Below are positions 54,011-61,714 of a DNA stretch of 64,000 nucleotides, in pieces; position 1 is the first letter of the stretch, and each line of letters opens with the position of its first letter. The DNA lies in assembly GCA_002734085.1 (NCBI GenBank), contig NVXV01000002.1, forward strand, positions 234,894 to 298,893. Reading direction: 5' to 3'. Source of the stretch: Fluviicola sp. (GTDB taxonomy: Bacteria; Bacteroidota; Bacteroidia; Flavobacteriales_D; Crocinitomicaceae). Made by a program: the position numbers and the translations under genes. The notes below the pieces were generated by a model that made no database searches, was not told the DNA's origin, and saw only the letters and a program-made list of their open reading frames with translations.

Positions 54011-54973
54011 TTGCAAGAAAGAAAATTTGAGATTAGAGAAGTCAACCCCATTGAATTATTTGGAATTAACGACACCAAGTTGAAATTGATAAAAAGGTAT
54101 TTCTCTGACTTGAAGCTAGTCGCTCGAGGCAGTACTTTAACAGCACAAGGTGAAGCAGCAATGCTAGATGCTTTTGAATCGAAGTTAGATCAACTTACAA
54201 AACATATTACGAAATATGGTGGGTTGACAGAAAGTAATATCGATAATGTTATGGTTGAAGATCCTATCGAGTTACTTTCTGGAGATGGTTCTGAAGTTTT
54301 AGTTCATGGAAATGGTGGTGCTAAAATTAAAGCTCGTACTTTTAATCAAAGAAAACTCGTTGAGGCAGTAAATAAAAATGATATGGTTTTTGCTGTTGGT
54401 CCAGCTGGAACTGGAAAAACATATACTGCAGTAGCTTGCGCTGTAAGGGCTTTGAAAACCAAGCAGGTGAAGAGAATTATTTTAACGCGACCCGCTGTTG
54501 AAGCTGGTGAAAATTTAGGTTTTTTACCTGGTGATCTGAAGGAAAAACTTGATCCTTACATGATGCCATTATACGATGCTCTTCGCGATATGATTCCTCC
54601 CGAAAAATTGATGGACTTCATCGAGTTGGGTGTAATCGAAATTGCACCTTTAGCTTTCATGCGAGGCCGAACTTTAGATAAGGCTTTCGTTATTTTAGAC
54701 GAAGCACAAAATTCAACTGTAAATCAAATGCGTATGTTTCTCACGAGAATGGGGATGAGTGCAAATTTTGTGATTACTGGTGATGCTTCACAAATCGATT
54801 TACCCAAAAAACAGAAATCAGGTTTGATTTACGCTTTGGACAGGCTTAAGGATATTGACGGAATTGGGATCGTTCGCTTAAATAAAAACGACGTTATTCG
54901 GCATAAATTAGTTAAACAAATAATTGACGCATTTGAAGATGAAAACGATGGAAAAAAGTCTGACAAAGACTGA
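54011..54973 (+). CDS. phoH: PhoH family protein
   Basis: 320 residues starting at TTG; no ATG lies nearby upstream. ATPase domain with Walker A GPAGTGKT (130-137), [23 protein letters not shown] as Walker B, and [13 protein letters not shown]. An N-terminal KH-like region precedes it. PhoH proteins are RNA-linked ATPases often encoded beside ybeY; here the partner is purC, which overlaps by about 26 bases. A known nucleotide-starvation connection is not shown by the sequence. Confidence 0.9.
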   Translation: MQERKFEIREVNPIELFGINDTKLKLIKRYFSDLKLVARGSTLTAQGEAAMLDAFESKLDQLTKHITKYGGLTESNIDNVMVEDPIELLSGDGSEVLVHGNGGAKIKARTFNQRKLVEAVNKNDMVFAVGPAGTGKTYTAVACAVRALKTKQVKRIILTRPAVEAGENLGFLPGDLKEKLDPYMMPLYDALRDMIPPEKLMDFIELGVIEIAPLAFMRGRTLDKAFVILDEAQNSTVNQMRMFLTRMGMSANFVITGDASQIDLPKKQKSGLIYALDRLKDIDGIGIVRLNKNDVIRHKLVKQIIDAFEDENDGKKSDKD

Positions 54974-55907
54974 TTTTGAATTTACGAATCAAAATACAGT
55001 TTACAAAGGAAAGGTTAGAGATGTTTACTCTATAGGAGAAGAATATTTAGTCATGGTTGCATCTGATCGTATTTCTGCGTTCGATCACATTTTACCTAAA
55101 GGAATTCCTTTTAAAGGACAAGTATTAAACCAAGTGGCAACTATGTTTTTAGATGCGACTCGTGATATCGTTCCCAATTGGCTAATAGGAGTTCCTGATC
55201 CAAATGTTGCTGTGGGGTATAGATGTGATCCGATAAAATTAGAAATGGTTATTCGTGGTTACTTGACGGGTCATGCTTGGAGAGAGTATAAATCGGGAAA
55301 AAGAGTCTTGTGTGGAGTGAATATGCCAGACGGGATGAAAGAAAATGATCCTTTTCCAGAGCCGATTATTACCCCAGCAACAAAAGCTGAAGAAGGGCAT
55401 GATGAAGATATTTCACGCGAGGAAATCTTAAAGAAGGGTATTCTGGATGAAGAAGTATACTTACAGCTTGAAGATTATACAAGAAAGTTATTTCAAAGAG
55501 GCACAGAAATGGCTGCTGAACGCGGTTTGATTTTGGTTGATACTAAATATGAATTTGGTCTGAAGAATGGTAAAGTCATGCTCATGGATGAAATTCATAC
55601 CCCTGACTCTTCGCGATATTTTTATTTAGAAGGGTATGAGGAGCGACAGTTAAAAGGAGAGCAGCAACGTCAATTAAGTAAAGAGTTCGTTCGTCAATGG
55701 CTGATTGAAAATGAATTTCAGGGACTTGATGGGCAAAAAATGCCTGAAATGCCTGATGAATTCGTTAGCTTAGTAACTTCAAGATATATTGAATTATTTG
55801 AAAAAATAACTGGAAAAGAATTTGAGAAAGCTGATGTTACGAGTATAAACGATAGAATATTTAAGAATACTGAGGAGTTTCTTCACAAAGAAGAATTGCT
55901 TAACTAG
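54948..55907 (+). CDS. purC: Phosphoribosylaminoimidazole-succinocarboxamide synthase
   Basis: 319 residues from ATG 54948 ([12 protein letters not shown]...); earlier in-frame ATG codons exist at 54939 and at 54924. SAICAR synthase adds aspartate to CAIR in purine synthesis. Visible: [52 protein letters not shown], and the ATP-site [14 protein letters not shown]. It overlaps phoH by 26 bases. The next purine gene in the window is guaA. Confidence 0.95.
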   Translation: MEKSLTKTDFEFTNQNTVYKGKVRDVYSIGEEYLVMVASDRISAFDHILPKGIPFKGQVLNQVATMFLDATRDIVPNWLIGVPDPNVAVGYRCDPIKLEMVIRGYLTGHAWREYKSGKRVLCGVNMPDGMKENDPFPEPIITPATKAEEGHDEDISREEILKKGILDEEVYLQLEDYTRKLFQRGTEMAAERGLILVDTKYEFGLKNGKVMLMDEIHTPDSSRYFYLEGYEERQLKGEQQRQLSKEFVRQWLIENEFQGLDGQKMPEMPDEFVSLVTSRYIELFEKITGKEFEKADVTSINDRIFKNTEEFLHKEELLN

Positions 55908-55931
55908 AAATGTTAAAATTTATCTTTTCAG

Positions 55932-55963
55932 TTTGGTATAATTGTTGAACAATCTTATTTTTG
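55932..55963 (+). promoter_or_regulatory. Strong Bacteroidota-type promoter
   Basis: TTTG at 55932-55935, 20 bases, TATTTTTG at 55956-55963, matching both consensus boxes. The predicted start near 55970 gives a ~13-base leader for the gene at 55983. Confidence 0.6.
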
Positions 55964-55982
55964 AATATAAATAACTAACATT

Positions 55983-56774
55983 ATGAAAAGCAAGTACTTA
56001 ATTCTGTCTGGAATCTTTCTGATTTTTACGTTACTTACCTCTGCCGATAAATTGGTAGATGAGTACAAAGTAATTAAAGTTACTGGAAAAATTCTTTATA
56101 AAAACTCAGGCAAAGTAATGTCGACTGGAGATGTCTTTAATTCGAATGTTCCTTTGAAATTTAGTTCTGATAACTCTAGAGCGGCCGTTATATCTAAATC
56201 AAAAGGTCGATTTGTTTTAGCTCCTCCTTCAAAGTCGCAAAAAACAAATTTAGTTCCTGCAGTAAATAACATTTCATCTCGATCAGGTGGAATAGTAAAT
56301 GAATTAGATTTGAAAAATCACTTTTCTGGAAATTATCTGATCCTTGATAGGCTGGAACTCCCAATTAACGAGAAGTCATTTCCTCAGGATAAAAAACATT
56401 TTTTCTTTTTAAGTTATCAATATAGAGGAGAAAAGATAGCAAAAAAATTGCCGAGCGATGGAAATAAATTAATCCTTGATAAGAATGATATATTTTCAAT
56501 AGACGGAAAATCAATAGCTCCTTTTAATACTGAAATGATTTTGTTTTACAGAGACGCTTCCTCAAAAGAGAATGTGATGATTTCTAAATTTAATCCAATT
56601 TTTCCAGATAATGAGTCTTTGAAGAAAGAGGTAGAAGTTATTTTAAATGAGTACAGTGAAAAAACGGAAGAGAAGAAGTTTAATGAGATAAAAGGTTATC
56701 TTACTGAATTCTATGGTAAGCCTTATGATGATAATTTAAATGAATGGTTGGAGCAGTTTTCATCTAGTAAGTAA
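55983..56774 (+). CDS. Exported hypothetical protein, FecR-like N-terminus
   Basis: 263 residues with signal peptide MKSKYLILSGIFLIFTLLTSA. After the cleavage site, KVIKVTGKILYKNSGKVMSTGDVF...SDNSRAAVISK resembles a FecR-type strand series. The C-terminal half is helical and charged. No overall family is recognised. It is a single gene with a strong promoter (55932-55963), lying between two purine genes without an evident link to them. Confidence 0.65.
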   Translation: MKSKYLILSGIFLIFTLLTSADKLVDEYKVIKVTGKILYKNSGKVMSTGDVFNSNVPLKFSSDNSRAAVISKSKGRFVLAPPSKSQKTNLVPAVNNISSRSGGIVNELDLKNHFSGNYLILDRLELPINEKSFPQDKKHFFFLSYQYRGEKIAKKLPSDGNKLILDKNDIFSIDGKSIAPFNTEMILFYRDASSKENVMISKFNPIFPDNESLKKEVEVILNEYSEKTEEKKFNEIKGYLTEFYGKPYDDNLNEWLEQFSSSK

Positions 56775-56809
56775 TTGTTGCTGTTAATTCTTGCTAATAA
56801 TTCAACAAC

Positions 56810-56842
56810 TTTGAATTTGCTTTGAACGGTTTATTATCTTTG
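56810..56842 (+). promoter_or_regulatory. Promoter of guaA, nearly leaderless
   Basis: TTTG at 56810-56813, 21 bases, TATCTTTG at 56835-56842. The start codon at 56847 is only 4 bases downstream, so the transcript should begin at or next to the ATG. This promoter is among the best in the window. Confidence 0.55.
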
Positions 56843-56846
56843 CAAA

Positions 56847-58379
56847 ATGCAAAAAATGATTTTAATTCTTGATTTCGGCTCTCAGTATACTCAATTAATT
56901 GCTAGAAGAGTTCGAGAACTCAACATCTATAGTGAGATTCATCCGTGGAATAAATGTCCAGAAATTACAGATAATATTCAAGGTGTGATACTTTCAGGTA
57001 GCCCATTTTCTGTCAGAGATACGGCAGCTCCAAAACCTGACTTATCTAAAATAAAAGGGAAATTACCCTTGTTGGGTATTTGTTTCGGGGCACAATTTTT
57101 AGCACATAATTTTGGAGGAGAAGTTTCAGCTTCAAATAAAAGAGAGTATGGTCGAGCGAACCTTACTTTTCTTGATTCAAATAGTGATTTGTTGGATGGA
57201 GTAGAAAATGGATCCCAAGTATGGATGTCTCATGGTGATACAATTAATGAGTTACCGACGAACTTTGAGAAAATCGCAAGTACTGAAGACGTCGATTTTG
57301 CTGGATTTAAGATTTCAAATGAAATAACATACGGAATTCAATTCCATCCTGAAGTTTATCACTCTACAGATGGTAAAAAAATCATAGAGAACTTCACTGT
57401 TAATATTGCTGGTTGTGCACAAGATTGGACTCCTGATGCTTTTGTTGATTCAACTGTCGAAGATTTAAAAAATAAAATTGGTGATGACAAAGTTATTTTA
57501 GGTTTATCAGGAGGAGTTGATTCTTCTGTAGCCGCTGTTCTTTTGCATCAAGCTATAGGGAAGCATTTACATTGCATATTCGTAAATAATGGATTACTTC
57601 GGAAAAATGAGTTTTCGGAAGTCCTTCATAGCTATAAAGATATGGGATTGAATGTTAAAGGTGTTGATGCCTCCGCACAGTTTTATGCTGCTCTAAAAGG
57701 AATTACGGATCCTGAACTAAAAAGAAAAGCCATAGGTAAAGTGTTTATTGATGTTTTCGATGAAGAATCTAAGAAGGTAGAAAATGCGAAATGGCTAGGT
57801 CAAGGTACAATTTATCCAGACGTAATTGAATCTGTAAGTGTTTCTGGAGGTCCATCTCAAACAATTAAATCACATCATAATGTTGGGGGATTACCTGATT
57901 TTATGACATTAAAAGTCGTTGAGCCTTTGAAACTATTATTCAAGGATGAAGTTCGAAGAGTTGGTAAATCTTTAGGGATTGCTCAAAATATATTAGGTAG
58001 ACATCCTTTTCCTGGTCCTGGATTAGGCATTAGAATTCTTGGTGAAGTGACACCAGAAAAAGTGGCTATATTGCAAGAAGTTGATTCAATTTTTATAAAT
58101 GGCCTGAAAAATGCTAATCTCTATGATGAGGTTTGGCAAGCTGGAGCGATTTTTTTACCTGTAAACTCCGTTGGGGTTATGGGAGACGAAAGAACGTATG
58201 AAAATGCAGTAGCGCTGAGAGCTGTAACCTCAACAGATGGTATGACAGCAGATTGGTGTCATTTGCCATACGAAGTTTTAGGTAAGATTTCGAATAAAAT
58301 TATTAATCAGGTTAAAGGGATAAATCGTGTTACATACGATATTAGTTCAAAGCCACCTGCAACAATTGAATGGGAATGA
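56847..58379 (+). CDS. guaA: GMP synthase (glutamine-hydrolysing)
   Basis: 510 residues, full length. It aminates XMP to GMP. The N-terminal class I glutamine amidotransferase has catalytic Cys79 in LGICFGAQF and QFHPEVYHS; the ATP-pyrophosphatase has [16 protein letters not shown]; the C-terminal dimerisation domain has [13 protein letters not shown] and ends KPPATIEWE, the usual end. Its stop overlaps the start of the LysM gene (ATGA), so both are likely read together. Confidence 0.96.
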   Translation: MQKMILILDFGSQYTQLIARRVRELNIYSEIHPWNKCPEITDNIQGVILSGSPFSVRDTAAPKPDLSKIKGKLPLLGICFGAQFLAHNFGGEVSASNKREYGRANLTFLDSNSDLLDGVENGSQVWMSHGDTINELPTNFEKIASTEDVDFAGFKISNEITYGIQFHPEVYHSTDGKKIIENFTVNIAGCAQDWTPDAFVDSTVEDLKNKIGDDKVILGLSGGVDSSVAAVLLHQAIGKHLHCIFVNNGLLRKNEFSEVLHSYKDMGLNVKGVDASAQFYAALKGITDPELKRKAIGKVFIDVFDEESKKVENAKWLGQGTIYPDVIESVSVSGGPSQTIKSHHNVGGLPDFMTLKVVEPLKLLFKDEVRRVGKSLGIAQNILGRHPFPGPGLGIRILGEVTPEKVAILQEVDSIFINGLKNANLYDEVWQAGAIFLPVNSVGVMGDERTYENAVALRAVTSTDGMTADWCHLPYEVLGKISNKIINQVKGINRVTYDISSKPPATIEWE

Positions 58380-60247
58380 AAGTATTTTTGGGTTTATTGG
58401 TTTGTTTTTTGTTTTCAGTAGTTTCTTACTCTCAAGAAATTGGTGAAGAGGTTCGTAATGATACTACCTTTAAAGTACATGTTGTTGAACAAGGTAACAC
58501 ACTTTATGGACTAAAACAGAAGTATGGTACGACAATAGATGCTATTATTACCGCCAATCCTGGAGTAGAAAACGGAATTCAAGTAGGACAGAAATTATAT
58601 ATCCCTATTGCATTTAATAACAGCTCAAAGCTTACATCTAAAAAACATATAGTGGAACAGAGCGAAACACTCTTTGGGATTTCACGAAAGTATGATGTGA
58701 CTGTAGATGCTTTAATTAAAGCAAATCCTGGTGTAGAAGAAGGGCTTCAAATTGGCCAAGAATTGATTATTCCCGCAAAAGAAAATAATAAGATAAATCA
58801 AAATCCAGTTGATGCAGAGGGTATTAAGGAAAAAGACTCAGTGACAATAAATTATGAAGTAGAATTTGATGATAGTATTGTGAAGTATACTGTTCAAAGA
58901 AAAGAGACTTTATATTCAATATCTCGAAGGTTCATGGTATCAGTGGAGGAACTTTCAAAGGTAAATGAAATAAAAAATAACAAAATAAAGCCAGGCCAGG
59001 AATTAATAATTCCTTTAAAAAAGGAGCGAATTGAACGTGTTGAAGTACGAAATATTCCTCGGAAAGATACTTTGAAGGATAGCTTGCTATTTAAGGAATT
59101 GAAAATAAAAGAAAAGTATAAAGTGGTTATGTTGCTTCCATTTAAAATTGAATCGAATGGGAAGGTTTTATCAGGTATGCTTGATGAAAGCACGAGGTTG
59201 AATAATGTAACTGATATTGCATTAGACTTCTTAATGGGAGCTCAAATGGCTCTAGACTCTTTAAAGAAAATGGGCTTAACTGCAGAAGTTGTTGTATACG
59301 ACACAAAAGGAGATGAGAAAGTAGTTGTTGGACTAATAGAGGATGGTAGTATGGCTAACGCAGATCTAATAATTGGTCCTTTCTTTCCTGATTTAGTTGA
59401 TGTTGTTTCTGAATGGTGCAAGAATAATAAAGTAGAATTAATTGTACCAACTTCAGTACCTACTAAAGTACTTATGGACAATCCTTACGTGACAACAATA
59501 GTACCGTCAGATTTAACTTTGATAAGTGCTATGGCAAATTACATGGCGCAAAATCATGCGGATGACAAGATATTTATTATGAAAGGAAGTAGTCAATCAG
59601 ATCAATCTCGAGTGGAATTATTTAAAAAAGCTTTTAAGGCATCATTGCCAGAAGAATTTAAATCAAAAGAACTAATCGTTATTACTTCACTGGGAAGTTC
59701 TTCGGGTAGAGATATGGCAAGAAAAGTTGATTTAGACACGGCTAATTTTTTCGTGTGTCTAAGCGATGAGGTTAAAAACGTCATGGAGTTTGTGAATACT
59801 TTGAATGCTGCAAAAAATTATTCTTCAGGAATGAAAAAAGCTGATATTACATTGGTGGGAACAAAAGAATGGTTGGATATGAATTCTTTAAATAATTATT
59901 ATAAAAATAGGTTTAACTTTCATTTTGCAAATTCGAGTTATTTGAATTTTAGTGACTCTACAATTATAGAGTTTATAAAAGAATATAGAGCCTTATATAA
60001 GGCTGACCCATCGAAATATGCCGTTCATGGATTTGATGTGGTATTGTCTCAAGGGGCGAGAGTTTTATTGAAGAAAGAAAGAAATAATGGGCTAATGAAT
60101 AATTTTCTAGTGCGGCATATTGGTGAGAATCACGGTAAGGAAAATAACGGAGCTTTTATCTGTAAGCAGTCAGAATTTGAAATCGAATTACTTCATATAA
60201 ACAAAAAAGAACTTTATTTTGGAATTGACCAAAACAGAAATAATTGA
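58376..60247 (+). CDS. LysM-repeat protein fused to a periplasmic-binding-protein fold
   Basis: 623 residues from ATG 58376, which overlaps the guaA stop as ATGA; an ATG two codons earlier is possible. Signal peptide [20 protein letters not shown]. Three LysM domains (about 30-80, 90-137 and 164-213; each has a TLYG/TLFG/TLYS motif and ends in LYIP or LIIP) bind peptidoglycan. From about 240 a type I periplasmic-binding domain follows ([39 protein letters not shown]), similar in outline to LpoA. It may sense or activate wall synthesis. The 3' end overlaps hemF. Confidence 0.82.
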   Translation: MKVFLGLLVCFLFSVVSYSQEIGEEVRNDTTFKVHVVEQGNTLYGLKQKYGTTIDAIITANPGVENGIQVGQKLYIPIAFNNSSKLTSKKHIVEQSETLFGISRKYDVTVDALIKANPGVEEGLQIGQELIIPAKENNKINQNPVDAEGIKEKDSVTINYEVEFDDSIVKYTVQRKETLYSISRRFMVSVEELSKVNEIKNNKIKPGQELIIPLKKERIERVEVRNIPRKDTLKDSLLFKELKIKEKYKVVMLLPFKIESNGKVLSGMLDESTRLNNVTDIALDFLMGAQMALDSLKKMGLTAEVVVYDTKGDEKVVVGLIEDGSMANADLIIGPFFPDLVDVVSEWCKNNKVELIVPTSVPTKVLMDNPYVTTIVPSDLTLISAMANYMAQNHADDKIFIMKGSSQSDQSRVELFKKAFKASLPEEFKSKELIVITSLGSSSGRDMARKVDLDTANFFVCLSDEVKNVMEFVNTLNAAKNYSSGMKKADITLVGTKEWLDMNSLNNYYKNRFNFHFANSSYLNFSDSTIIEFIKEYRALYKADPSKYAVHGFDVVLSQGARVLLKKERNNGLMNNFLVRHIGENHGKENNGAFICKQSEFEIELLHINKKELYFGIDQNRNN

Positions 60248-61118
60248 AGCTTTTAAAGATACACAAGACCATATCTGTAAATCACTTGAGGAGTTAGATG
60301 GCAAGTCAAAATTTAAAGAGGATTTATGGGAGCGATCAGAAGGCGGAGGAGGTAGAACGAGAGTAATTTCTGATGGCGATGTTCTTGAAAAAGGTGGAGT
60401 GAATTTTTCAGCGGTTCATGGACCTGTGTCTGATCTAATGAAAAAGCAATTGAAACTGGAAGGGGAGTCTTTTCTAGCCACTGGAGTGTCAATCGTACTT
60501 CACCCACATAATCCCTTTCTTCCTATTATGCACATGAATATTCGTTATTTTGAAATGGATAATGGTGCTTATTGGTTCGGCGGAGGTATTGATATGACCC
60601 CGCACTATGTTGAGGAAAATCTAGCTAAATCTTTTCATGGTGATTTAAAAAAAGTGTGTGATGAGTATAAAAATGACTTTTATTCAAAATTTAAGAAATG
60701 GGCAGATGATTACTTTTTTATCCCACATAGAAATGAGACCCGTGGAGTAGGAGGTATTTTTTACGACCATTTGACTGCCGAAAATACTGGGCTTTCTAAG
60801 GAAGAGTTGTTTCAATTTGCACTAGATTTGGGCAAGATGTTTCCAAAACTTTATTCCTTTCAAGTTAATCAAAATAGAAATAAAAACTTCGACGAGAAAA
60901 ATATACAATGGAGAAACATACGTAGAGGACGTTATGTTGAGTTCAACCTAGTTTATGACCGTGGTACCCAGTTTGGCTTGAAAACTGGAGGAAGAATTGA
61001 ATCTATCTTAATGAGTCTGCCTGAAAATGCTTCTTGGGTTTATAATTTTGTACCTAAAGCAGGTTCTATTGAAGCCAAAACTACCTCATTTTTAGTCAAA
61101 GATAAAAAGTGGATTTAA
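60219..61118 (+). CDS. hemF: Oxygen-dependent coproporphyrinogen III oxidase
   Basis: 299 residues. It oxidises coproporphyrinogen III to protoporphyrinogen IX, a haem synthesis step requiring O2. RSEGGGGRTRVISDGDVLEKGGVNFSAVHG, FGGGIDMTPHYV, HRNETRGVGGIFYDH and RRGRYVEFNLVYDRGTQFGL are complete family motifs. No ATG fits; the start is TTG at 60219 or 60225, overlapping the upstream gene by 23-29 bases, so it is translationally coupled. Confidence 0.94.
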   Translation: MELTKTEIIEAFKDTQDHICKSLEELDGKSKFKEDLWERSEGGGGRTRVISDGDVLEKGGVNFSAVHGPVSDLMKKQLKLEGESFLATGVSIVLHPHNPFLPIMHMNIRYFEMDNGAYWFGGGIDMTPHYVEENLAKSFHGDLKKVCDEYKNDFYSKFKKWADDYFFIPHRNETRGVGGIFYDHLTAENTGLSKEELFQFALDLGKMFPKLYSFQVNQNRNKNFDEKNIQWRNIRRGRYVEFNLVYDRGTQFGLKTGGRIESILMSLPENASWVYNFVPKAGSIEAKTTSFLVKDKKWI

Positions 61119-61184
61119 TTTAACCCCATTTTATTCACCTGTATTTCAGTACTTAAAGCATATTGTTGATTACTTTTTTTGTTT

Positions 61185-61217
61185 TTTTTAACATAAAAAG
61201 CAACGCTATGTTAAAAA
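61185..61217. repeat. 11-bp inverted repeat
   Basis: TTTTTAACATA (61185-61195) and TATGTTAAAAA (61207-61217), 11-base spacer, in the gap after hemF and before the small exported gene. Unassigned; may be a hairpin or an operator. Confidence 0.4.
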
Positions 61218-61254
61218 GCTTCGTTGGAGTCTATGTAATGCTAAAACTACATCA

Positions 61255-61680
61255 ATGTTAAAACTACTAATGAGTATTTACCTTATTGCTTCAATAGGAG
61301 GTATCGGTTTTTCCCAAAATTCAGAAGAAAAAGTTAAAGAATTTTTAGGAGAAGAGAGATTTAATCAAGCAAAATTATCCAATCCTGGTTTGATATCATT
61401 TCTAGAAATGAAAGCAGAAGAAGGGTATCAAGTGAGTGAATCAAATGAATTAAAGAAACCTAGCTATAAAAAGGTAAATAGCGTTCTGTATAAAAAGGAA
61501 GAGATTTCCATTGAAGATTTTTTGGAAGCCTTAAATCAAGAAAATTTTAATTTCTTGAATTATTCATTTCCAAATCAAGACTCAAATGTTACTACTCATT
61601 ATCTGCTTGGTGATTCGGAAGTATTGATTACGGTTTATTCGAATGAAGTAATCAATACTAAGATTGCATCCAATAACTAA
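61255..61680 (+). CDS. Small exported hypothetical protein
   Basis: 141 residues with signal peptide MLKLLMSIYLIASIGGIGFSQ. The mature part is helical at first (EEKVKEFLGEERFNQAKLSNPGLISFLEM) and then beta-like (STIDTRY-free, HYLLGDSEVLITVYS). No family is recognised. It lies 34 bases before the giant secreted protein gene and is probably co-transcribed with it; small partners beside giant T9SS cargo genes are common in Bacteroidota. Confidence 0.6.
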   Translation: MLKLLMSIYLIASIGGIGFSQNSEEKVKEFLGEERFNQAKLSNPGLISFLEMKAEEGYQVSESNELKKPSYKKVNSVLYKKEEISIEDFLEALNQENFNFLNYSFPNQDSNVTTHYLLGDSEVLITVYSNEVINTKIASNN

Positions 61681-61714
61681 GCTATTTTATATAATATTAT
61701 TTGAAACTTCTCTT

